Of a DNA stretch of 5,816 bases, positions 1 through 5,097 are shown one piece after another. Positions within the stretch are counted from its first letter, which is position 1. Each line of letters opens with the position of its first letter. The DNA comes from Desulfovibrionaceae bacterium (lineage in GTDB: Bacteria > Desulfobacterota > Desulfovibrionia > Desulfovibrionales > Desulfovibrionaceae), in NCBI GenBank assembly GCA_017613475.1, contig JAGADT010000174.1, positions 1 through 5,816 on the forward strand. The letters run 5' to 3'. The notes beneath the pieces are model-generated. The model was not told the DNA's origin, searched no databases, and saw only the letters and a list, made by a program, of their open reading frames with translations. Both the position numbers and the translations under genes were made by a program.

Positions 1-1150
1 ATGTCAGGCGGGCGGCAAGCACCGGGCGGCTGCGGTTTGCCCGGAGGCTGCAAAGGTCGTTGCACAGCTTTTCGGGCAGCATGGGGGTCACGGAGCAGGG
101 GAAGTAGCAGGAATTGCCGCGGGCCAGGGCCTCGCGGTCCAGCGCGGAACGCGGGCGGACGTAGAGGCTTACGTCGGCAATGGCCACCCAGAGCGTATTG
201 CCTTCCACGCAGATGGCGTCGTCAAAATCGCGCGCGTCCGGCCCGTCGATGGTCACAAAGGGCAGGTCCCGCAGGTCGATGCGCTGGCCTGTGGAGCCGG
301 AGGGCTTTTCCGGGCAGGCTTCGGGCAGCGCTTCCTCAAGCCCTGCGGCCTCTGCCGCAACATCCGGCGGGAAATCGAAGGGGATCATGTGGTTGAGCCG
401 TGTCAGGCGTTCCTGGACCTCTGCGGAGTGCTCGTTCTCCAGCAGGGAGGAGGCTGCGGCATTCCACACGCCGTCAGGGCGGCGGCCCAGAAGTTCGGCA
501 AGCAGGAGCGTGCCCTTTTTCGGCGCGTGCGGAAGGGCGGAGCAGTCAACATCCAGCAGGATGGGAAAATGCGGGTCCGCAGGGGCGGCATACAGACCTT
601 CCGCAGGGGGAAGCGGCCTTGCCGCGCTGCGCTGCCTGTGCATGGAAGCGTCGGAGGGGGCGGCAAGGTATGCCTTGGGGCCAATGACACGGGCGGCCAG
701 CATTTTTGCGCCGCGCCTGACCACGCGGACAATGCGCGCTTCCGCGGCCAGCCCGTGCGCCGGGGCTGAGCGGCCAGGCAGGAGGATGGCTTCCGCCGTG
801 TCGCCATGCAGGGCGTCGCCCATCAGCGCCGCGGGAATAAAGACATCGCGCGTAGATTCGTTGCCTGCCTGCATGGTCAGGAATCCTGAGCCTGAGCGCT
901 GGACGGAAAGCACGCCGGTGATGGTTTTCACCTGGCCCGCATCGGTCCACTTTCCGCCGCGCAGGCGGAAGATCCTGCCCTCGGCTTCCAGCGATTCCAG
1001 CGCGTCAAGCACCGCGCCCTTGCTGCGGCGCGGGAGGGCGGCCATGCGCAGGATGTCATCCAGGCGCAGGGGGTGGCGGACCTGGCGCAGGAGCGCTTCG
1101 AGTCCTTCAGGCGTAACGAGGGAGGCATTGTCCCCTTTGCGTATGCTCAT
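1..1150 (-). CDS. rnr: Ribonuclease R (RNB-family 3'-5' exoribonuclease), 3' part beyond the left edge
   Basis: RNase R degrades RNA processively from the 3' end in the cytoplasm, including structured RNA, and works in mRNA decay and rRNA quality control. The window holds the first 383 residues; the rest of the RNB domain and the S1 domain lie outside. Visible in order: a winged-helix-like N-terminus (about residues 8-72), two cold-shock/OB regions (about 75-130 and 150-235), then the start of the RNB domain from about 290. The RNB signature IDGPDARDFDDA (301-312) carries the metal-binding aspartates D302, D308, D310 and D311. It is followed by LWVAIADVS, Y349 of the YFP motif (probably the base-stacking tyrosine) and MLPEKLCNDLCSL. 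The ATG at 1150 is the only sensible start: an in-frame stop lies at 1171-1169 and the winged-helix region begins directly after it. A modest Shine-Dalgarno AAAAGG (1166-1161) sits 10 nt upstream, inside a repeat element. The gene is 51 bp downstream of lpxK on the same strand, so co-transcription is plausible. RNase R rather than RNase II is favoured by the N-terminal helical domain. Confidence 0.95.
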   Translation of the reverse strand, partial: MSIRKGDNASLVTPEGLEALLRQVRHPLRLDDILRMAALPRRSKGAVLDALESLEAEGRIFRLRGGKWTDAGQVKTITGVLSVQRSGSGFLTMQAGNESTRDVFIPAALMGDALHGDTAEAILLPGRSAPAHGLAAEARIVRVVRRGAKMLAARVIGPKAYLAAPSDASMHRQRSAARPLPPAEGLYAAPADPHFPILLDVDCSALPHAPKKGTLLLAELLGRRPDGVWNAAASSLLENEHSAEVQERLTRLNHMIPFDFPPDVAAEAAGLEEALPEACPEKPSGSTGQRIDLRDLPFVTIDGPDARDFDDAICVEGNTLWVAIADVSLYVRPRSALDREALARGNSCYFPCSVTPMLPEKLCNDLCSLRANRSRPVLAARLT

Positions 1151-1183
1151 CTTGCGGCTGCCTTTTAGTTATCTGCATTTGAG

Positions 1184-1201
1184 TAAAAGCGGCAATGCCG
1201 C
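1184..1201 (-). terminator. Terminator-like hairpin between lpxK and rnr (third repeat copy)
   Basis: On the minus strand the sequence directly after the lpxK stop codon is GCGGC-ATT-GCCGC followed by TTTTA. A flanking A/T pair extends the stem by one base pair. A short GC stem plus a T-run directly behind a stop codon has the form of a weak intrinsic terminator or attenuator, and it would reduce read-through into rnr. The stem is short and the T-run only four bases, so efficiency is doubtful. It may simply be the palindrome of the repeat element. Confidence 0.35.
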
Positions 1202-2419
1202 TCACAAAGTCCCTGGCTCATGCACTTGAGTGAGAGCGGCAGTGCCGCCTGCGGCTGCCTTTGAAAAGTCTTTAGTTATCTGCACTTGAGAAAAAGCGGC
1301 AATGCCGCCGGCCATGCCGCACGCGGGGTTGTAGCCGGCTGGCTTTGGGGGCGGGCGCTTGTTCGCGAGGGCGGCGGAGGCGGCCTTGTACCAGGCGTCC
1401 CACCACTGGGGGAAGGGCAGGCCGCACCAGAGGGACGAGCAGAAGACGGTGGCGACGGATAATTCCCAGAGGCTGGGGATGCCAAGCCCCCTGAGCTTTA
1501 CGGCGTCTTTGGAGGTGCACAGGACGGGAAGCCCGGAAGCCGCGATGCGTCCGGCGTCTTCCTGGCTGTAGGCGTGGTGGTCAGGGAAGACGCTGTGCAG
1601 TTTGGGCAGCCCTTTCATGAAGGCTGAGGCGGTGGCCCTGACCTGCTGCGGGTTGCCCACGCCGGAAACCAGCACATAGGGATCGCCCGGGGCGGGGCAG
1701 GCTTCCTGCGGGGCGCTGCTCAGGCTGCGCAGGGGCTCCGGACGCAGGCAGAAGCCAAAAACGGGCTTCTTAAAAGGGGCGAGCCTTGCGCAGATATCCG
1801 GCAGGAGGGCGGCAAAGCCCTCGGGTTCTGCCTTGATGAGGAAGGCGTCGGCACTGTGCAGGGCGCTTTTTCCCTCGCGCCAGAAGCCCGCGGGGAGGAC
1901 GCTGTTCCAGTCCTTGCCAAGGTCTTCCGGGCGCAGCAGCACGAGGTTGAGGTGCCTGCCGGCGGCAAGGTGCTGAAAGCCGTCGTCAAGCAGGAAGAGG
2001 TCCGGGTGCAGATTGCCCTCGGCAAAGCGGGCGGCGCGGGTGCGCTTGGGGTCTACAATCACGCGGGCCTGCGGATGCCGCGAGAGCAGCATCAGCGGCT
2101 CGTCGCCGGCTTCTGCGGCGCTATGGCTTAGGGAGACGTTCAGGGGCAGCTGCGGCGGCTTTGCCCCGTACCCACGCGAGAGCACTGCCGGGGACAGCCC
2201 CTGCTGGATGGCGTGGGCAAGGAGCCAGTCCACCACGGGCGTTTTGCCGGAGCCGCCCAGGGCGATGTTGCCCACGGCAATGCATGGCCTGGACGGCGTG
2301 AAAGATTTGAGGACATGCAGCTCCCAGAGCCTGCGCCTGAGCCGCATGAAGCCGGCGTAAAGCAGGCTGGCGGGGAAGAGGAGGGGACGGAGCAGGGATT
2401 GGAGCGCTAAGAGCGTCAT
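1202..2419 (-). CDS. lpxK: Tetraacyldisaccharide 4'-kinase (lipid A 4'-kinase), with an unusual repeat-encoded C-terminal tail
   Basis: LpxK phosphorylates the 4' position of the tetraacyldisaccharide-1-phosphate precursor with ATP, making lipid IVA, at the cytoplasmic face of the inner membrane. From the ATG at 2419 it is 405 residues. A hydrophobic N-terminal segment (about 3-25) ends in an Arg-rich stretch, as expected of the membrane anchor. The P-loop GGSGKTP is at 55-61, SRGYG at 81-85, DDGFQH at 145-150, PDHHAY at 279-284 and TSKDAVKL at 302-309, all family hallmarks. The recognisable fold ends near WWDAWYKAA (about 339-347), leaving a tail of about 58 residues; the E. coli enzyme is about 328 residues long. 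The last 36 or so residues come from two copies of a palindromic repeat and contain AGGIAAFSQVQ and AGGTAALTQVH. The ATG at 2419 is preferred over the in-frame GTG at 2437 because AGGAGG precedes it and the family N-terminus begins there. rnr follows on the same strand. Confidence 0.95.
   Translation of the reverse strand: MTLLALQSLLRPLLFPASLLYAGFMRLRRRLWELHVLKSFTPSRPCIAVGNIALGGSGKTPVVDWLLAHAIQQGLSPAVLSRGYGAKPPQLPLNVSLSHSAAEAGDEPLMLLSRHPQARVIVDPKRTRAARFAEGNLHPDLFLLDDGFQHLAAGRHLNLVLLRPEDLGKDWNSVLPAGFWREGKSALHSADAFLIKAEPEGFAALLPDICARLAPFKKPVFGFCLRPEPLRSLSSAPQEACPAPGDPYVLVSGVGNPQQVRATASAFMKGLPKLHSVFPDHHAYSQEDAGRIAASGLPVLCTSKDAVKLRGLGIPSLWELSVATVFCSSLWCGLPFPQWWDAWYKAASAALANKRPPPKPAGYNPACGMAGGIAAFSQVQITKDFSKAAAGGTAALTQVHEPGTL
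1291..1308 (-). terminator. Terminator-like hairpin inside the 3' end of lpxK (first repeat copy)
   Basis: The same hairpin as in the lpxK-rnr gap, GCGGC-ATT-GCCGC, is here followed by TTTTTCTC on the minus strand, so its T-run is slightly better. It lies about 90 nt before the lpxK stop codon, within the reading frame. If it terminates transcription, a fraction of lpxK mRNAs would lack a stop codon. If it does not, it is only the head of the repeat unit. This is proposed from sequence shape alone. Confidence 0.25.
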
Positions 2420-2423
2420 GCTG

Positions 2424-2429
2424 CCTCCT
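2424..2429 (-). promoter_or_regulatory. Shine-Dalgarno of lpxK (fixes the start)
   Basis: A perfect AGGAGG on the minus strand ends 4 nt before the ATG at 2419. It lies between the upstream in-frame GTG (2437) and this ATG, so translation starts at the ATG and the six residues before it are not made. Confidence 0.75.
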
Positions 2430-2430
2430 G

Positions 2431-2443
2431 GCCGCACTGCGGC
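2431..2443 (-). promoter_or_regulatory. Small hairpin abutting the lpxK Shine-Dalgarno
   Basis: GCCGC-AGT-GCGGC on the minus strand forms a 5-bp stem with a 3-nt loop and ends one base before AGGAGG. It could influence ribosome access to lpxK. On the plus strand it reads GCCGCACTGCGGC followed by TTTT, a terminator-like shape, though no plus-strand gene ends here. It may be chance in GC-rich DNA. Confidence 0.25.
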
Positions 2444-2565
2444 TTTTATGATTCTTCCTCAGCCATGGCCTTTGGGAGGCCCTGGTTATCGGCAGTTGGC
2501 AAAAAGGGTTGGCTTGCTGCCCTGCGCGAAAAGCGTCCTGGCAAAAGAGGCAAGGCGTAAGGCCG

Positions 2566-2603
2566 GGAGCGGCCGGAAAAGCTCACGCCCTTCCGGCCGC
2601 TCC
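2566..2603 (-). terminator. Perfect 13-bp stem directly after the zinc-ribbon gene
   Basis: GGAGCGGCCGGAA (2566-2578) and TTCCGGCCGCTCC (2591-2603) are perfect inverted repeats around a 12-nt loop. The stem begins 6 nt after the stop codon of the zinc-ribbon gene, the expected place for the 3' end of the rsfS-gpmI/zinc-ribbon transcript. No T-run follows the stem directly on the minus strand; the next bases are CGGCCTTACGCC, and a TCTTTT stretch appears only about 20 nt on. It is therefore either a non-canonical terminator or a 3'-end stabilising hairpin. Confidence 0.5.
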
Positions 2604-2609
2604 GCCGTG

Positions 2610-2846
2610 TCAGATGAAATCCGCGTCCGCGGCTGCGCGTCCGTTATCCAGCATGATGTGGATAAAGTGCATGGACCGCTCATCAACGGGAATGATGGGA
2701 AAGGCCGTCTGGCATTTGGCGCAGCGCACCTGTGTTGGCCGTATCTGGGCCGGCACATGGATTGTCTGCCCGCAGGAAGGGCAGACGTAGCCGAAAACAA
2801 TGTGCATGCTCACGGGAGCTGCCGGCTGCACGGGGCGTTGGGACAT
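2610..2846 (-). CDS. Small four-cysteine zinc-ribbon protein, function unknown
   Basis: A 78-residue protein with two CxxC knuckles, CPSC (22-25) and CAKC (42-45), separated by 16 residues, which is the spacing of a single zinc ribbon. The knuckle region resembles short zinc-ribbon domains of the MJ0042/YHS-like kind, but I do not recognise a named family. The N-terminus (about 1-14) is Pro/Gln/Ala-rich and probably disordered. After the ribbon comes FPIIPVDERSMHFIHIM, a hydrophobic stretch, then an acidic end. There is no signal peptide or membrane segment, so it is probably cytoplasmic. The ATG at 2846 is preferred over one two codons upstream (2852) because AAGGA lies 6 nt before the former and touches the latter. 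It begins 21 bp after the stop of the rsfS-gpmI gene and is very likely co-transcribed with it. Any role in zinc, RNA or ribosome binding is unproven. Confidence 0.8.
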   Translation of the reverse strand: MSQRPVQPAAPVSMHIVFGYVCPSCGQTIHVPAQIRPTQVRCAKCQTAFPIIPVDERSMHFIHIMLDNGRAAADADFI

Positions 2847-2852
2847 GGGCAT

Positions 2853-2857
2853 TCCTT
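2853..2857 (-). promoter_or_regulatory. Shine-Dalgarno of the zinc-ribbon gene (fixes the start)
   Basis: AAGGA on the minus strand stands 6 nt before the ATG at 2846 but directly against the ATG at 2852, so the downstream start is favoured. It lies in the short gap after the TAA (2870-2868) of the rsfS-gpmI gene. Confidence 0.65.
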
Positions 2858-2867
2858 ATGGGCGCCG

Positions 2868-4889
2868 TTACAGGTTCTTTTGGGGTCCTTCCGCGAGGAG
2901 GGATTCCCCGGTCATCGCTTCCGGAATGGGCGCGCCCCAGAGCGCCAGCAGCGTGGGGGCAATGTCGCCCAGCTTGCCGTTTGGCTTCAGCGGGACGGAG
3001 CGCCCGCGGTCCAGGACAAGCAGGGGCACGGGGTTGCAGGTATGCGCAGTATGGGGCTTGCCTGTTTCAGGATCGATCATCCGCTCCACATTGCCGTGGT
3101 CTGCCGTGAGGATAAGGCGCCCGCCGGTCTCCGTGATGAAGTTTTCTATCCTGCCGACGCAGTCATCCACCGTTTCAAGGGCGCGGATGGCCGCGGGGAG
3201 GACGCCAGTGTGGCCCACCATGTCGGGGTTGGCAAGGTTGCATACGGCAAGCAGGTAGCGGCCTGTTTCCAGCGCGTCGAGCAGGCGGTTGGTCACTTCA
3301 TTGGCGCTCATTTCCGGCTTCAGGTCGTACGTGGGCACGTCGCGGGGGGAGTCAACGAGGATGCGGTCTTCCCCGGGGAAGGCTTCTTCCCGCCCGCCGT
3401 TCAGGAAGTAGGTGACGTGGGCGTATTTTTCCGTCTCCGCAATGCGGATTTGGCGCAGCCCCAGCTTGGAGGCGGTTTCTCCCAGCGTATCGCAGACATT
3501 GTCCTTGGGGAAGGCTACGGGAATGTCCAGCGCGGCGTCGTAGGAGGTCATGCAGGCCAGCCCGGCGAGGCTGGGGCGGGGGCCCCGTTCAAAGCCGCTG
3601 AAATCGGGCAGGTGGAACGCGGAGGCAAGCTCCCTGGCGCGGTCCGCGCGGAAGTTGAAGAAAAAGAGGCCGTCGTTATCGCGCAGGCACACGTCCTGCG
3701 GGTCGCCCAGCAGGCGGGGCTTGATGAATTCATCGGTTTCATTGCCGGCATAGGCTTCTTCAAGCGCCTGCGCGGCGTTGTCCGCTCGGCTGCCTTCGCC
3801 ATGCACCAGCATGTTCCAGGCCGTCTGCACGCGGTCCCAGCGCTTGTCGCGGTCCATGGCGTAAAAGCGCCCGATAAGCGTGCCGAGCTTCGCCTGGCTT
3901 TCCTGGAGGACAGGCTCCAGCATGCGGACGTAGCCTGCGCCGGAGGTTGGCGGCGTGTCGCGCCCGTCCATGAAGGCGTGGACCACCGTGGGGATATGGC
4001 GGGCTGCTGCGGTGCGCAGCAGGGCTTCAAGGTGGCGGATATGGCTGTGCACGCCGCCGTCGGAGAGGAGCCCCGCAAAATGCAGGCGCCCGCCGCGGGC
4101 AGCGACCGCGTCCATGAGGGCGCAGAGCGCGGGGTTGGAGGCAATATCGCCGGTTTCCACGGCAATGTCGATCTTCGTCATGTCCTGGTAGACGATGCGC
4201 CCTGCGCCGATATTGAGGTGGCCTACCTCGGAATTGCCCATGAAGCCTTCAGGCAGGCCGACAGCGCGGCCGGAGGCGGTAAGGGAGGTGCGGCCCGGCA
4301 TGGCGAGCAGGCGGTCGATATTGGGCGTGGAGGCAAGGGAGGCAGCGTTGCCCGGGCCTGGCTCGGCAAGCCCGTAGCCATCCAGGATGAGGAGGACGGT
4401 GGGCACGGGATCGGCAATCGCGGGGAAGGGCCCATCCTCACTGCCTTCAGATGTGCCTTTGGGCTGTTCTTCAGGGGCGATCCTGGGGGCGTCGTGCCAG
4501 AGGGCTTCAAGCTGGAAAAGCGCGCGGGTTTCTGCAAGGAAAATGTGGACGACAACGTCGTTCATGTCCGTCAGGATCCATTCGCCGTTCTGGTAGCCCT
4601 CCATCCGCAGCCACTCGAAATTTTCGGCGGCGGAAAGGTCGGTAAGCGCGTCCGTCAGGCTGCGCGCGTGCCTGGAGGAGCTTGCCGTGGCGATGATGAC
4701 GGCGTCCATGCAGGAGTTTTTGCCGGTGAGGTCAATGCCGACAATATCCAGCGCCTTGCCCTCTTCAAGCCTGCGCATGACAATGCGGGATTTGGAGGTG
4801 GCGGGAAGGGTGGAATAGCGCCTGGCGGCTTGGGCGGCCGGCGCGGCCTGTGCCTGTGATTCCAGAGGGGTGCGGGTGTTGTTTTCCAT
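2868..4889 (-). CDS. gpmI: Fusion protein: RsfS/iojap ribosome-silencing domain + cofactor-independent phosphoglycerate mutase
   Basis: A continuous 673-residue frame. After an Ala/Gln-rich N-terminus (1-31), residues about 32-137 match RsfS (iojap, YbeB). RsfS binds ribosomal protein L14 and blocks subunit joining during starvation. Typical segments are DAVIIATASSSRH, NGEWILTDMNDVVVHIF and LEALWHDAPRI, the usual end of RsfS. A linker rich in Gly, Ser, Pro and acidic residues (about 138-161) leads to a complete GpmI of about 510 residues. GpmI interconverts 3- and 2-phosphoglycerate using two Mn ions. Its metal and catalytic residues appear intact: D170, phosphoserine S220 in GNSEVGHLN, H281, R310-D311 in GRDTPP, K488 in TEKYAHVT, D556 and H560 in NPDMVGH, D597-H598 in TADHGN, and H616. 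A stop (TGA) lies two codons upstream of the ATG at 4889, so this is the first possible start, although no good Shine-Dalgarno is seen. No convincing internal start serves the mutase alone. The zinc-ribbon gene follows 21 bp downstream. Confidence 0.95.
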   Translation of the reverse strand: MENNTRTPLESQAQAAPAAQAARRYSTLPATSKSRIVMRRLEEGKALDIVGIDLTGKNSCMDAVIIATASSSRHARSLTDALTDLSAAENFEWLRMEGYQNGEWILTDMNDVVVHIFLAETRALFQLEALWHDAPRIAPEEQPKGTSEGSEDGPFPAIADPVPTVLLILDGYGLAEPGPGNAASLASTPNIDRLLAMPGRTSLTASGRAVGLPEGFMGNSEVGHLNIGAGRIVYQDMTKIDIAVETGDIASNPALCALMDAVAARGGRLHFAGLLSDGGVHSHIRHLEALLRTAAARHIPTVVHAFMDGRDTPPTSGAGYVRMLEPVLQESQAKLGTLIGRFYAMDRDKRWDRVQTAWNMLVHGEGSRADNAAQALEEAYAGNETDEFIKPRLLGDPQDVCLRDNDGLFFFNFRADRARELASAFHLPDFSGFERGPRPSLAGLACMTSYDAALDIPVAFPKDNVCDTLGETASKLGLRQIRIAETEKYAHVTYFLNGGREEAFPGEDRILVDSPRDVPTYDLKPEMSANEVTNRLLDALETGRYLLAVCNLANPDMVGHTGVLPAAIRALETVDDCVGRIENFITETGGRLILTADHGNVERMIDPETGKPHTAHTCNPVPLLVLDRGRSVPLKPNGKLGDIAPTLLALWGAPIPEAMTGESLLAEGPQKNL

Positions 4890-5097
4890 GGGTCAGAGAC
4901 TAGCCGATTTGCGTCCTTTCTGCAATCAAAGCATCGTGAAATGCGGCGGGGAAAATGCGGCGTCAGGCGCCAGGACGCGAGTGGGAGGGGGAGGCTTGAC
5001 CTGCCTATGAAAAGAGGGCAAGTTCAGTTCCCTTGCGGAAAAGAGCAATCCTGTAATCTTTTCAGCATCGTCCATTCGTTTACTTTTGGAGAAAAAA
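4890..5097. promoter_or_regulatory. Divergent intergenic region between rsfS-gpmI and paaK
   Basis: These 208 bp separate two genes that point away from each other, so they must hold promoters for both or sites for upstream regulators. AAATGCGGCG occurs twice in direct orientation (4939-4948 and 4953-4962), 14 bp apart. Next to it are a short inverted repeat GCGTC/GACGC (4960-4964 and 4974-4978) and a central GGCGCC. For paaK, TTGACC (4996-5001) resembles a -35 box but has no matching -10; TGTAAT (5052-5057) resembles a -10 box but has no good -35. I see no convincing promoter for the minus-strand gene. No open frame here looks like a real gene. Confidence 0.35.
5088..5091 (+). promoter_or_regulatory. 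Shine-Dalgarno of paaK
   Basis: GGAG followed by six A residues stands directly before the ATG at 5098, an ideal 6-nt spacing. It selects this ATG over in-frame ATGs five and eight codons later. Confidence 0.75.

Larger units (their letters stand above)
1153..1308 (-). repeat. Three tandem copies of a hairpin-headed element across the lpxK/rnr junction
   Basis: Read on the minus strand, three units lie head to tail in one orientation: 1308-1249 (60 nt), 1248-1202 (47 nt) and 1201-1153 (49 nt). Each begins GCGGCAYTGCCGC, a 5-bp stem with a 3-nt loop. A T-rich pentamer and then CTCAARTGCA follow. The first and third units continue identically with GATAACTAAA and end with AGGCAGCCGCA. They differ by two substitutions and by a 10-nt block, GACTTTTCAA (1270-1261), missing from the third. 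The middle unit diverges after CTCAAGTGCA but keeps an ACTTT block. The first two units are 60 nt apart, so both are read in the same frame as the LpxK tail, giving AGGIAAFSQVQ and AGGTAALTQVH. The third is out of that frame and follows directly after the lpxK stop. The arrangement resembles REP/BIME-type extragenic palindromes or a small local tandem duplication. Whether it is dispersed in the genome cannot be seen from here. Confidence 0.85.

Noticed and set aside
403..950. Two overlapping 134-codon frames on the minus strand
   Set aside because: They are out-of-frame readings of the rnr coding sequence, Pro/Arg/Cys-rich and without motifs.
180..1229. A 349-codon open frame on the plus strand
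   Set aside because: It is antisense to rnr, which has clear RNase R motifs. The product is Ser/Arg/Ala-rich with no domain.
1153..1308. A CRISPR array
   Set aside because: There are only three units lying directly end to end, without unique spacers, and each has a terminator-like hairpin head. This fits tandem palindromic repeats, not repeat-spacer structure.
2435..2437. Upstream GTG as the start of lpxK
   Set aside because: It lies upstream of the AGGAGG and adds six residues not expected in the family. The ATG at 2419 is better.
4404..4406. GTG at residue 162 as a separate start for gpmI
   Set aside because: No Shine-Dalgarno stands at a workable distance; the nearest GAGG is about 30 nt away. 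The frame from RsfS is uninterrupted, so a fusion is the simplest reading. A minor internal start cannot be excluded.
2418..4859. An 813-codon open frame on the plus strand
   Set aside because: It lies opposite the well-recognised rsfS-gpmI, zinc-ribbon and lpxK-upstream regions. Its translation is Gly/Ala/Val/His-rich with no recognisable domain. It is an antisense shadow of GC-rich codon use.
5014..5038. A sigma-54-like promoter (GGC...TTGC) before paaK
   Set aside because: The invariant GG would have to be at 5023-5024 for the GC at 5035-5036, but the bases there are TT.
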